From assembly GCF_023078275.1 (NCBI RefSeq), contig NC_062974.1, forward strand, positions 23,737,119 to 23,801,118: a stretch of 64,000 nucleotides of DNA, in the 5' to 3' direction. This document shows positions 45,140-54,326 of the stretch, piece after piece. The position numbers and the translations under genes are program-made. This DNA comes from Leguminivora glycinivorella (lineage: Eukaryota > Arthropoda > Insecta > Lepidoptera > Tortricidae). Positions within the stretch are counted from its first letter, which is position 1; the number at the start of each line of letters is the position of its first letter. Below the pieces are notes generated by a model. The model did no database searches. It saw nothing but the letters and a program-made list of their open reading frames with translations, and was not told the DNA's origin.

Positions 45140-45212
45140 CGCTTCCGGCGGGACTTGAACCCGCATCATTTGCAATCCGTGCAAGGCTCTTAACCAATTG
45201 AGCTACGGAAGC
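45140..45212 (-). repeat. tRNA-like body (SINE head), inverted copy
   Basis: Acceptor GCTTCCG/CGGAAGC, D arm GCTC/GAGC and T arm GCGGG/CCCGC pair perfectly. The anticodon arm TTGCA-CGGAT-TGCAA has a 5-nt loop and no U33, so it is not a decoding tRNA. Confidence 0.7.
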
Positions 45213-45446
45213 CGCGCCGGACATCGCAAATCTTTCCATGCCTTTCCTTATCGTTAGCAGACGTTTCTGCTTGTTAAAAATAAATTTAGTATGGGTTAGC
45301 ACATTGTTACTGGTGAATTCTCAATATAACTTGAGACTCCAGTGCCGTTACAAGATGTAATAGTCTGTCGGTAGATGGCGCTAGACGTCACCCCAAGACG
45401 TGTGTACATAAGGAAAGGCATGGAAAGATTTGCGATGTCCGGCGCG

Positions 45447-45519
45447 GCTTCCGTAGCTCAATTGGTTAAGAGCCTTGCACGGATTGCAAATGATGCGGGT
45501 TCAAGTCCCGCCGGAAGCG
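45447..45519 (+). repeat. tRNA-like body (SINE head), plus copy
   Basis: Identical to 45140-45212. Box A TAGCTCAATTGG and box B GGTTCAAGTCC are intact, so Pol III promotion is plausible. T-rich sequence (TACATTTTTCCATTTTTTCC) follows directly. Confidence 0.7.
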
Positions 45520-45726
45520 TACATTTTTCCATTTTTTCCTTTAATATAAAAATGTTTAGAATCGTTAGCAGACGTTTCTGCTTGTTAAAAATAAATTTAA
45601 CGTAAGTTAAAGTTAATCGTTAATCCGTTAACACGTGAAAAAAATGAACTTTTCTTTAAATATTTAGTTGCATCAGTATCCACTATACCGTATTATATTT
45701 CTGTAAAAGGCCGAAGTACAGCTAGC

Positions 45727-45909
45727 CTATTGAACTCTAGGCTGCACGTGGAAGGCAGTGATCGCCTGAGCTACTGCCAAGAGCTGTGTCAGGAGAGATA
45801 CTGGTGGTGACGGGACTGTTGTGGCACTTTGGGCGGTAGAGGCTAGGGAAGCGAATGTGGTCGTAAATAGGGCTCGAATTTGCTGCCCTATCACTACAAC
45901 AGTCGCCAT
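45727..45909 (-). CDS. 60-aa ORF of hAT-like element, copy 2
   Basis: Same ORF as 2145-2327, with PPA to PPV, AEA to AQA and FQV to FHV replacements. No recognised domain. Its TATA box is at 46048-46055 on the same strand. Confidence 0.35.
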   Translation of the reverse strand: MATVVVIGQQIRALFTTTFASLASTAQSATTVPSPPVSLLTQLLAVAQAITAFHVQPRVQ

Positions 45910-46047
45910 GGTAAAGCTTAGGATTCACCGAATCAAAGCAAATCCACGTGAAGAATACTTTTTAGGTAATATTTCGGACTGTTAGTAATCGACATCGGTA
46001 AAACCTAGGATTTACCGGCAAATCATAGGATTTGCCGTACTTCGGGC

Positions 46048-46055
46048 TTTTATAG
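46048..46055 (-). promoter_or_regulatory. TATA box of hAT-like copy 2
   Basis: TATAAAAG on the minus strand, conserved with copy 1 at 1989-1996. Confidence 0.45.
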
Positions 46056-46348
46056 TAGCGTTCAGAACGTGTTTTTCGCAGCGCAGGTGGCGTCTGTACC
46101 CTACTAGATTAACGATTAACGGACTCGGAGAAATTTAACGGAAGTTAACGAGTCCGTTAACATTTTTTCAAGTTAACTTAAAAGTTAATCCGTTAATCGA
46201 AATGTTAACTTCGTTAATTAACGGATTAACGAGTTAATGCCCAGCTATGTTGGCTAGGTATCAAAGTCCACTTTACACATGCAAACTTGCTATACCTTAT
46301 ATTCAACTTTGCTACATTGATTGAAGATCCACTTTACTATGTGCAAAC

Positions 46349-46849
46349 TAGAGATGGGCCGAATACGGACTTTGCCGAATACGAATATTCGGCCGAACAT
46401 TCGGTTCAGCTGTTACCGAACCGAACATTCGGCCGAATATTCGGTTCCGCCATATTTTAAATCCTTCCTTAGAGTTAAAAACTTTTCAATGATTGGTAAG
46501 TAATGGTATGTAGTGAGGCTCTTAATGTTCCTATAATTTAGTGCATAAGAAAATTTTGATGTTTGTATCTTAAGCTACGTTATTTTACTTTTTTACATAA
46601 TTAATTAATTATTGTAGGTACTTATATTTTAACACATTTTTAACTCCCTTTGGTGGTTCCTTAGAATGCTGAAAATAGGATGTCATTATCCGATGAATTA
46701 CGAAACAACTTATGCTATTTATTTACTTTGTTTATTCGGTAAATATTCGGCAATATAACCGAACTATTCGGCCGATTACGAACATTGAAAAACTTGCCGA
46801 ATATGCCGAATACATACCGAATATTTACCGAATATTCGGCCCATCTCTA
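46349..46849. mobile_element. hAT-like MITE with TAGAGATGGGCCGAATA ends
   Basis: Inverted ends TAGAGATGGGC / GCCCATCTCTA and an 8-bp duplication GTGCAAAC (46341-46348, 46850-46857). Subterminal zones are dense in CGAATATTCGG palindromes. Non-coding. Confidence 0.8.
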
Positions 46850-47039
46850 GTGCAAACTAACTGTTTTCTTTATATTCCAAAGTTCCTGACCTATTGCAAA
46901 CCTTGCCAAGGGCCAAGGTAGAGATTGGGTCGATATAGTTGTTGATTGAATAGTTTACGGTTAAACCTCTGTGACGTAGGCTTGGCTATTGACAGAGCGT
47001 ATTGGGCCGGTTTACGAAGCGATTAAGGGTTTAGCATGT

Positions 47040-47210
47040 CAAAATAAATATTGCTTCGCTCGCGTTAGAAAGAGACAAAAAGTAGCCTATGTCACTCTCC
47101 ATCCCTTTAACTATCTCCACTTAAAAAATCACGTCAATTCGTCGCTCCGTTTTGCCATGAAAGACGGACAAACAAACAGACATTTTCCCATTTATAATAT
47201 TAGTATGGAT
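47040..47210 (+). mobile_element. RTE-like LINE 3' end (family N), copy 3
   Basis: AGAGACAAAAAGTAGCCTAT to CCATTTATAATATTAGTATG. Confidence 0.65.
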
Positions 47211-47251
47211 GTATTAAAAAATGATTTGACAAGTTTCACACATTCACTTAT

Positions 47252-47374
47252 GGTGCACTGGGGTAATTTCGAAGCACAGATCGGTCGAAAGGGGAATCTT
47301 GATATGATGGAAATAATGGTGACTTTTATGTGACTTTCGAAATTAGACGACTTTAGAAATTACCCCAATGCACC
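47252..47374. mobile_element. Short TIR MITE
   Basis: GGTGCACTGGGGTAATTTC faces GAAATTACCCCAATGCACC (one mismatch). An internal CGAAATTA palindrome suggests a second hairpin. Confidence 0.65.
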
Positions 47375-47384
47375 CTACTTATCT

Positions 47385-47576
47385 CTGTACTTTTAGGTAC
47401 TTAAAAGAATGTAAACAAATAATTTGTAAATTTTGGTAGTTACAACACTTACAACATTTGTCGCGGTTAACCAGCCAAATACAAAAACCAGCGGATTAAT
47501 CACTGAGCGACCTGTATTTAACTTTCTTATTTGGTCGTGTAATGTTTTAACTTACTCTCAACTGGTATAAAGAACC
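47385..47576 (+). repeat. Dispersed repeat R, copy 2
   Basis: Resembles 30612-30815 over its length. Confidence 0.55.
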
Positions 47577-47808
47577 TTTTCCCCTCACTAGCTCGGAAAC
47601 ACGTGTTTTGTCCTTTAATACCAGCGGGTAAAAACGCATTTTATCCACTAGTGGGTAAAGTAATTTGACCTTGAATAAAGTCAAATTAACTGCTTTAAAA
47701 TTGATGAAAGTAGGTGAGTCTAGTAATAAAGATGATTTACCACCTGTGGACCTACTGCAAGCAGTGATAAACGCATTTTTTGCGTTGTAGTTTCCTCGCT
47801 GTAGTGAG
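47577..47808 (+). mobile_element. MITE K, split by the full-length LINE
   Basis: TTTTCCCCTCACTAGCTCGG to CGCTGTAGTGAG, then the LINE, then GGGGAAAAG at 51582. The unsplit copy 51978-52211 shows TTTCCCCTCCCTAG facing CTATAGTGAGGGGAAA. Confidence 0.75.
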
Positions 47809-48349
47809 CCTCGCTTCGAATATAAACCCGAAACGGCATTTCTGTAGATGTCTGCATCCGAACCTCTCTCTGGTCGTAGCGGTCTCCCGTTCCATCAGGA
47901 TAAGAGGGGTTAGGACGAGAGAGTGCATTTGTGTCAGCGCGAACACTTATGCACTTTAATATATCCTGCGCAATCAGACTGCTTTTCCTCACAAAGAACT
48001 CCGATTTACAAGTAAGACCTGTGGCGATGGACAGAGTCAGAGGGGTCTAGTTATGATGCTAAATAGGCCGTGGATAATGTCTGCACATAGGCGGCTCAGG
48101 GAGAGTGGTCGCTTTTGCACTGCAATGGGTTAACAGTGCGAACTTGACAGCACCCTGAGTGTCGAAGCAGCCCTATTTAGGGAGGCCCTGCTTCCCCCGC
48201 TCAGCCGGGGAAGGGACTAGAAAAGGTGTCTCAAAAAAGCCTTAACCCACTTACATCGGAGGTAGTAACCGCGGCTGCTTCTGCATCACCAAATACGTGG
48301 TCGAAAACAGAAAAACAAGAAAACTAAAACCAAACCAAAACCCTATGAT
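47809..48349 (+). promoter_or_regulatory. 5' UTR of the full-length LINE, putative internal promoter
   Basis: Non-coding; begins CCTCGCTTCGAATATAAACC. From a stop at about 48261 to the ATG at 48350 the endonuclease frame is open and lysine-rich (GRKQKNKKTKTKPKP), so translation may begin upstream at a non-AUG codon. Promoter role is inferred from how such LINEs are transcribed. Confidence 0.4.
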
Positions 48350-49384
48350 ATGACCTTTGGCGCATGGAATGTCCGTACCCTTCTTGACCGCGAAGGTAAC
48401 CAATGTCCAGAGCGCAAAACTGCCATCGTGGCCCGTGAACTCCGTCGCTACAATATTGATATCGCTGCTCTCAGTGAAACGCACTTAGCTGACGAGGGTG
48501 AGCTGGTGGAACACGGTGGTGGTTATACGTTCTTTTGGAAAGGCACGCCATCTACAGAGCCAAGGCGATCTGGTGTTGGCTTCGCTGTCAAAAACAGTCT
48601 GGTTAATAAATTGGAGGAATGTCCTATCCATATATCTGACCGCGTGACAACTTTGCGTATTCATTTACAAAACAAAAACTACCTAAATATTATCGGAGTC
48701 TATGCCCCGACTTTGCAAAGGAGTGATGACATCAAAGAAAAATTTTACGAAGAGCTCACCCAAACTCTTTCTAAGATCCAACCCAGGGAACAGATCTTGC
48801 TGCTGGGCGATTTTAACGCAAGAGTCGGTCGCGATAGTCAGGCTTGGCCTGGGGTGCTGGGAAGGCATGGTGTTGGGAGTATGAACAGTAACGGCTTGCT
48901 GTTACTGTCACTGTGCGCTAAATTTGATCTTGCCATTACTAATACCATGTTTAGATTACCCGCTAAATATAAAACATCATGGATGCACCCTAGGTCCAAG
49001 CACTGGCACTTGATAGACTACGTAATTGTGAAGCAGAAAAATATTTCTCAAGTCCGCCTCACTCGCGCCATGCGAGGAGCTCATTGTTGGAGTGACCATC
49101 GGCTTATTATTACCAAGTTGAGACTGCGTTTTCACTTACCCCGCAGATATCAAGGAGTGAAACCTGAGCGTCTAGATGTTGGAAAATTAGAAGATCTAGA
49201 AACTAAGAAGACCTATGCTCAGGCAGTTGGTAATGCGATTCAGACTCTGAATTGTGATGATGGTGATCCTATTGATAGCTGGAATCTAGTTTCGTCCAGT
49301 TTAGTCGAAACTGCCTCACAGATACTTGGTGTAAAAAATCTTGTAGACGTGAGGACTGGTTCGATGACAACGATGAAATGCTGA
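48350..49384 (+). CDS. LINE apurinic/apyrimidinic-like endonuclease
   Basis: 344 aa, nicking enzyme that would start target-primed reverse transcription. Motifs in order: WNVRT (6-10), LSETH with the metal-binding Glu at 43, GVYAPT (116-121), LLGDFNARVG with Asp154 and Asn156 (151-160), a WMHPRS.....LIDYVIV segment (211-227) and SDHRL (248-252) with the catalytic Asp-His pair. All expected catalytic residues are present. The ATG lies just before the first motif. Annotators often label such proteins craniofacial development protein 2-like. The frame loses similarity after GVKN (about 327) and stops at 49382-49384, where the downstream frame takes over. Confidence 0.9.
   Translation: MTFGAWNVRTLLDREGNQCPERKTAIVARELRRYNIDIAALSETHLADEGELVEHGGGYTFFWKGTPSTEPRRSGVGFAVKNSLVNKLEECPIHISDRVTTLRIHLQNKNYLNIIGVYAPTLQRSDDIKEKFYEELTQTLSKIQPREQILLLGDFNARVGRDSQAWPGVLGRHGVGSMNSNGLLLLSLCAKFDLAITNTMFRLPAKYKTSWMHPRSKHWHLIDYVIVKQKNISQVRLTRAMRGAHCWSDHRLIITKLRLRFHLPRRYQGVKPERLDVGKLEDLETKKTYAQAVGNAIQTLNCDDGDPIDSWNLVSSSLVETASQILGVKNLVDVRTGSMTTMKC
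49333..49339 (+). other. A6T run at the frame junction: indel or -1 frameshift site
   Basis: In the endonuclease frame the codons are GTA AAA AAT, forming the heptamer A AAA AAT. A slip of -1 here leads directly into the frame of the next ORF, which upstream of its ATG reads RREDWFDDNDE, a continuation that looks coding. A single lost A would give the same picture. Confidence 0.5.
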
Positions 49385-51534
49385 CGGAAGTGCTGAGGAA
49401 ACACCGGACTCTATTGCGCTCGAATCGTAGTGACCAAGCAAACGCAGTCAAGCAGAATGGCATTCTTTTACGGAGGAAAATAAGAGAAGTAAAGGACAAG
49501 TGGTGGCGCGACAAAGCCGCGCGCATGCAATGGCTTTCTGACACCAACCAGCTGGGTGCATTTTACAGCGAAATTCGCCAGCTTATTGGGCCAATAAATC
49601 GAAGTTCTGTACCGTTAAAGTCCTCCGACGGAACACAACTTGTTACCAATAAGCTAGACGTGCTTAGGAGGTGGTCAGAGCATTTTAACAGCTTGTTGAA
49701 TGTTGACCGCGCTGCAGATATGCAGCGTATTGCCTTGATACCAGCTCTGCCTGTAGAACAAAAACTGGATGAGCCTTTGTCACTGTGCGAGGTTGTCGCT
49801 GCCATACAGCAACAACAGAATAAGAAAGCGGTGGGTATAGACAATGTACCCGGGGAGTTATTAAAGTACGGAGGGACAGAGCTACATGAGGCGGTCTGGA
49901 AGCTGTTTTCTAAAATGTGGAACGAAGAGCGAGTACCCGCTGACTTTCGAGTCTCTCGCATTTGTTCCTTATATAAAAACAAAGGAGACCGCGCAGACTG
50001 TAACTCCTACAGGGGTATATCACTCCTAACTTCTCCGGGGAAGGTCTTTGCCCGTATTCTTCTAAACCGCTTGATGCCACTATCGGAAAGTATCCTACCT
50101 GAGACCCAATTTGGTTTCCGGCCAGAAAGAGGCACCTGCGAGGCTATTTTCTCCATAAGGCAACTGCAGGAGAAATCTAGAGAACAAGGTCAGCCAATGT
50201 TTCTTTGTTTTGTTGACCTTGAAAAAGCTTTCGACAGCGTGCCTCGTGAAGCTTTATGGGTGGTTTTGGCGAAACTGGGATGCACGGAAAAGTTTGTTAG
50301 GATGGTCCGGCTGTTGCATGACAACATGCAGTGCTGCGTAAGTGTCAAGGGCGAACAATCAGAGTTTTTCTCTGTAAGTTGTGGCGTGAAGCAGGGGTGT
50401 GTACTTGCGCCCACTCTGTTTGCTTTGTACTTCGCAGTAGCAGTTCGGGAGGCACTACAAATTTCTTCTGATGGCATCCGTATTCGCTATCGCACCGATG
50501 GTGGTATATTTAACTTAGCCCGGCTTAAAGCGCGCACTAAAGTGTCTCACGCAGTCATAACGGAAATGATGTATGCAGACGACTTGTGTTTTGTGGCCGA
50601 CTCCCCAGGTGCTCTACAAGACCTTATGTCGAGTCTTGATGAGTCTTGTCAAAGATTTGGCCTTAAAATAAATGTGAAAAAGACCGAAGTCCTAGCTCTT
50701 GACACGTTTGCCAATCCCCAAGTAGACATAAAACTCGGCCAGGACTCGCTTAAGCAAGTAGAGCAATTCAAATACCTGGGTAGCACGATTACAGCTAAGT
50801 GCCACCTTGACAACGAAGTAAATTGCCGAATAGGTGCCGCTGCAGCAGCGTTCGGCAAACTTCGCTCAAAGGTGTTTCGGTCGCACGACATAAAACTCTC
50901 AACAAAAGTTGCTGTGTACATGGCTATTGTCCTGCCAAACCTTCTCTATGCCTCTGAGACGTGGTGCCTCTATCGTAAGCATATTCGGTCTTTGGATAGC
51001 TTCCATCTTAGGTGCCTCCGCGACATTATGGGTGTCCACTGGTCCGACCGTGCTAGGAACACGGAGATCCTTAGGCGTGCCGATGTCGCCGGAATAGAGG
51101 CCTACCTTATGAGACGACAGCTACGATGGTGCGGTCACATCTCACGCATGTCCCAAGACCGAGTCGCCAAACGCATCTTCTACAGCGAACTGCAAAATGG
51201 TAAGCGGAAGCAAGGCGGCCAATTTTTGCCGTTCAAAGATGTGTTGAAGCGACATATGAAGAGAGTTCATATAGAGCCAACGACTTGGGAGAGTCTGGCC
51301 AGTGATCGCCCACGGTGGAGGCATACCGTGCAGACACAGGTGCGTCAGTTTGAAGCTAGAAGGCAGACAGAACTCGACGCTAAGCGCGACGAGCTAAAAG
51401 CCAGACCACCTGTGGCTATTACCTACAATTATGTCGGAGGGGTGCTGACCTGCCGCGAGTGTGGTCGCACATTCGTAGCAAAAATTGGCTTCGTCAGTCA
51501 CCTGAGGGCACACCAGCGACGCTCTCATCTATAA
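49378..51534 (+). CDS. LINE reverse transcriptase with C-terminal zinc finger
   Basis: 718 aa from an ATG that overlaps the preceding stop (ATGCTGA). Copies the element RNA at the nicked target. Motifs: NSYRGISLL (209-216), QFGFRPERGT (244-253), FVDLEKAFDSVPR with catalytic Asp280 (278-290), GVKQGCVLAPTLF (336-348), YADD catalytic core (399-402), GLKINVKKTE (428-437), FKYLGS (464-469). A thumb/connection region follows (RRADVAGIEAYLMRRQLRW). It ends in a single CCHH finger, C692-x2-C695-x12-H708-x3-H712, likely nucleic-acid binding. The frame is intact with no internal stops, so it is young. Coding potential upstream of the ATG suggests it is normally made as a fusion with the endonuclease. 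Confidence 0.93.
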   Translation: MLTEVLRKHRTLLRSNRSDQANAVKQNGILLRRKIREVKDKWWRDKAARMQWLSDTNQLGAFYSEIRQLIGPINRSSVPLKSSDGTQLVTNKLDVLRRWSEHFNSLLNVDRAADMQRIALIPALPVEQKLDEPLSLCEVVAAIQQQQNKKAVGIDNVPGELLKYGGTELHEAVWKLFSKMWNEERVPADFRVSRICSLYKNKGDRADCNSYRGISLLTSPGKVFARILLNRLMPLSESILPETQFGFRPERGTCEAIFSIRQLQEKSREQGQPMFLCFVDLEKAFDSVPREALWVVLAKLGCTEKFVRMVRLLHDNMQCCVSVKGEQSEFFSVSCGVKQGCVLAPTLFALYFAVAVREALQISSDGIRIRYRTDGGIFNLARLKARTKVSHAVITEMMYADDLCFVADSPGALQDLMSSLDESCQRFGLKINVKKTEVLALDTFANPQVDIKLGQDSLKQVEQFKYLGSTITAKCHLDNEVNCRIGAAAAAFGKLRSKVFRSHDIKLSTKVAVYMAIVLPNLLYASETWCLYRKHIRSLDSFHLRCLRDIMGVHWSDRARNTEILRRADVAGIEAYLMRRQLRWCGHISRMSQDRVAKRIFYSELQNGKRKQGGQFLPFKDVLKRHMKRVHIEPTTWESLASDRPRWRHTVQTQVRQFEARRQTELDAKRDELKARPPVAITYNYVGGVLTCRECGRTFVAKIGFVSHLRAHQRRSHL

Positions 51535-51579
51535 AATGCAGTCGCCGTAGCCGAAAACGGCTAGGAGGAGAGATGATGA
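51535..51579 (+). other. 3' UTR and GAT tail of the LINE
   Basis: Only 45 nt. GCCGTAGCCGAAAACGGCTA can fold (AGCCGAAAACGGCT), a possible recognition hairpin for the reverse transcriptase, followed by GAGAGATGATGATGAG. Confidence 0.55.
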
Positions 51580-51775
51580 TGAGGGGAAAAGTTTTGTGTT
51601 ACACTCGGGTGCAAATGTATTTTACTTCCCGTGTGTTAAAAAACTCACAAGTTCAGGATTCTATTCTCGAACCACTCGCTTCGCTCGTGGTTCAACTATA
51701 GAGTCTTTTTGCTTGCTCGTTTTTCAATTGAACGCTCGGTGTTAAAATACAACTTTGCCCCCTTGAAATAACTAT
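51580..51775 (+). repeat. Right remainder of MITE K plus adjoining repeat, copy 1
   Basis: GGGGAAAAGTTTTGTGTTAC to TTAAAATACAACTTTGCCCC; the same sequence lies at 52202-52384. Contains ACCACTCGCTTCGCTCGTGG, an inverted repeat shared in kind with repeat J. Confidence 0.7.
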
Positions 51776-51977
51776 TTGAGGGCTTTGCTTAAACTTTTAA
51801 ATCCCTAAAGATACTTACCTATAGAATGGGAAACGATCCAGCTGTCAAGAGAGAGTTCTTGGGTCGACTGACTGTGGCCTATTTCACAACGGTGACAATT
51901 CTCGCCCGACAGTGACACTTTGCCGTTCATTGCCTGTTCAACAAGGAAATATTGACGCTGAGTAACAATGTTTTTTT
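51776..51977. other. Unassigned spacer
   Basis: No supported feature. Confidence 0.3.
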
Positions 51978-52400
51978 CCCCTCCCTAGCTCGGAAACACG
52001 TGTTTTGTCCTTTAATAGCAGCGGGTAAAAACGCATTTTATCCACTAGTGGGTAAAGTAATTTGACCTTGAATATAGTCAAATTAACTGTTTTAAAATTG
52101 ATAAAAGTAGGTAAATCTAATAATAAAGATGATTTACCACCTGTGGAACTACTGGAATCAGTGATAAACGCATTTTTTGCGTTGTAGTTTCCTCGCTATA
52201 GTGAGGGGAAAAGTTTTGTGTTACACTCGGGTGCAAATGTATTTTACTTCTCGTGTGTTAAAAAACTCGCAAGTTCAGGATTCTATTCTCGAACCACTCG
52301 CTTCGCTCGTGGTTCAACTATAGAATCCTTTCACTTGCTCGTTTTTCAATTCCACACTCGGCGTTAAAATACAACTTTGCCCCCTTGTATAACAAATAAC
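51978..52400 (+). mobile_element. MITE K plus adjoining repeat, uninterrupted copy
   Basis: Shows what the 47577/51580 locus looked like before the LINE inserted. The 52202-52384 part is the adjoining repeat. Confidence 0.7.
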
Positions 52401-52403
52401 TAT

Positions 52404-52540
52404 TTTTATACCACGTCGGTGGCAAACAGGTATACGGCCCGCCTGATGGAAAGCGGTCACCGTAACCTATGGACGCCAGCAACTCAAGGGGTGTCACGTG
52501 CGCGTTGCCGACCCATTAGGAACTTGTACACTCCTTTTTT
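52404..52540 (-). mobile_element. Retroposon C, copy 3
   Basis: TTTTATACCACGTCGGTGGC to GACCCATTAGGAACTTGTAC, reverse orientation, A-tail at the left. Confidence 0.7.
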
Positions 52541-52544
52541 GAAG

Positions 52545-53704
52545 AACCCCTTACTGTAGTCTGTCTGTCTGTGTTTCTTATTAACCCAGAAATACGCACA
52601 TAATTGTAAGTGTCAAGTGTCAATGTCACTATCGTGTAATGGCCTACTGGCTGTCCGGCGGATCGACCCAGGTACAGATGTATTGCGAAAAGATTTGCCT
52701 TCGGGAACGTTCGTATTTGTCATGCTAGTTTAGTCAATGTCAGTACATCTTGTACTGAGACTGACTGAAATAGCATGACACGTTCGTACGTTTCCGTAAA
52801 AATTCGAAGGCAAATCAGTATAAATTTAATCTCGTATGTCCAAAATCAAACAACGCATTGTACTATAGATGCGCATAAAATACTGCAATACGTGTTTTTA
52901 ACACCTTAGCAGTTGAGATAAAGATGTTGGAGGGTAATAGATATAAGATAAAGTTAAAAAATTGGTTGATAGAAAATGTTTTCTACAACCTAAATGGGTT
53001 TTTTCTGAAATATCCCGGGTAGTAATTATAAGTTAGCCAGTAAGCTAATATAGTCAGTAGTTTTTTAAGAATATTGTACGCTCGAAATGGGCAACTGTTG
53101 ATACTGTATTTCCTGTATATCATACCATCTTATGTACACAGTTAACAATGAATAAACTTTACCAGGGGCGGCTCACTCCGCGATTCTATCGCCGCGCTAC
53201 AAGTACATGCTGGCGGCCGCGAGTTCGCGGCCTAGTCAGGGGTGGCGCGCGTTCTCATGGAACGCACGTTCGCACTTTATATTGTTACTTTACGTAGCGA
53301 GTTTTTATTAAGAATTATATGCGATGTCCGCATGTGCAAAATGGCTAATAATGCTTAGTTAAATGACATCATTAATAAATAGGACAATTTTACACATCTA
53401 CTAGTGATTAAGTCCCACGGAAAAGTTCAATAATCTTGTGATGTTAGGGATTAAACAAAAATATATAAATACCGTATATATACCTAAGACTTAAATATGA
53501 TATAGTATAACATTTTATCTGAGTATTAATTCGTTTTAATCTATAGGCAACCCTATCGTCCGACGCTGCGCACATGCGGCTCGTTTCTTTGTTAGAATTT
53601 TGTAGGTATTTATAAAGGCGGCATTTCGTGAACATCAAAGCAGTGGGCCTTCTGTACTTGTATTATTATATATTCTGTGACTTTACTAATCTTTTCGCAC
53701 TACA
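52545..53704. other. Mostly unassigned; inverted repeat and GC-rich block
   Basis: 52690-52740 (TTTGCCTTCGGGAACG...GTCATGCTA) faces TAGCATGACACGTTC...TCGAAGGCAAAT at 52771-52816, an imperfect foldback of about 125 bp. 53165-53280 is GC-rich (CGCGAGTTCGCGGCC) and may be a repeat end. No gene supported. Confidence 0.4.
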
Positions 53705-53711
53705 TCTGTAT

Positions 53712-53800
53712 CGCTGGGAGGACAGTGTGGCGGCGTATCTGCGTCAGCTTCGTCAGTGACTGGCAGTGGCAAGAGGATGCGCAGGATCGGACAGGTGGCG
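53712..53800 (+). pseudogene. LINE C-terminal fragment, frameshifted
   Basis: Pieces read RWEDSVAAYLRQL and, in another frame, WQWQEDAQDRTG, matching the RW.D.L...AG..W.R.AQDR pattern of RTE-like C-termini (compare 56194-56312). Confidence 0.5.
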
Positions 53801-53810
53801 ATCTCTCATT

Positions 53811-54326
53811 CATTACTAGAGATCGTTATCAAGGTGCACTTTTCGTGGCAACCGGTACGGTTGGCAAAAAAAACAAATACTTACATTTAAATATTCACTT
53901 TGTTCTTAACTACAAAATAAATACTTACCTTCTTAGGATTACACCTCTACGGTACACAGCCTTTTCCGATGAACTATATATTTTTAAAACAATATAGGTA
54001 CGTAAATGACATTAATTATGTCATAAAAGTACATTACGCGAAGTGTAGACATATTATTTTAATCCAAATAATCAAATGCACTCTAGATAAGACTATATAG
54101 AATTGTTATTCAAGTATCCAGTTTAAGTCAAAAGTAGTGCACGAAGCCAAATCTGTTGAACAAATTTTAGTTATTTATTCAATGTAATTTAGATAAATAA
54201 TTATAAATATGTGTATATTTCATAATTTGTTAAGTATATAATGTTTTAAATACTTGTGTATTTGTTTTTTTGCCAACCATTCTCTGCCACCAATACAGCA
54301 CGCTGATAACGATCTTTATTCATTAC
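53811..54326. repeat. Inverted repeat pair (about 70-bp arms)
   Basis: 53811-53880 (CATTACTAGAGATCGTTATC to GGTTGGCAAAAAAAACAAAT) is the imperfect inverse of 54255-54326. Between them is AT-rich sequence without a gene. Possible TIR element. Confidence 0.55.

Larger units (their letters stand above)
45107..45592 (+). mobile_element. Composite tRNA-headed retroposon, dimer with 5' inversion
   Basis: Flanked by a 12-bp duplication AAATTTAACGTA (45095-45106, 45593-45604). In order: inverted tRNA-like body with its leader (45140-45250), hairpin tail GCAGACGTTTCTGC, a middle segment (GGTTAGCACATTGTTACTGG onward), a leader, a plus-strand tRNA-like body, and the tail again. The two tails are 311 bp apart. 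The inverted 5' part fits twin-priming during reverse transcription. Homologous in layout to 63040-63420. Confidence 0.8.
44637..46249 (-). mobile_element. hAT-like non-autonomous element, copy 2, with two nested insertions
   Basis: Same CATAGCTGGGCA ends as 1787-2559, in reverse orientation, flanked by a different 8-bp duplication TTGGCTAG (44629-44636 and 46250-46257). Within it sit a LINE 3' fragment (44710-45062) and a composite retroposon (45107-45592). Removing both restores the layout of copy 1, which fixes the order of events. Confidence 0.85.
47809..51579 (+). mobile_element. Full-length non-LTR retrotransposon (RTE-like, with C-terminal CCHH finger)
   Basis: About 3.77 kb. Its left edge is defined because MITE K stops at GTAGTGAG and resumes after the GATGATGAT tail, with TGAG as a short target duplication. 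It has a 5' UTR of about 540 bp, an apurinic-type endonuclease frame (48350-49384), a reverse transcriptase frame (49378-51534), a 3' UTR of about 45 bp and a short GAT tail. The short 3' UTR, microsatellite tail and endonuclease-RT order fit RTE-related clades; exact clade not asserted. Remnants of relatives are at 636, 919, 12870 and 43280. Confidence 0.9.

Noticed and set aside
45447..45519. Functional tRNA gene
   Set aside because: The anticodon arm has a 5-nt loop and no U33, and the body is embedded in a retroposon with target duplications.
46989..47333. 114-aa ORF
   Set aside because: Composed of LINE 3' UTR family N joined to a MITE end; no protein family.
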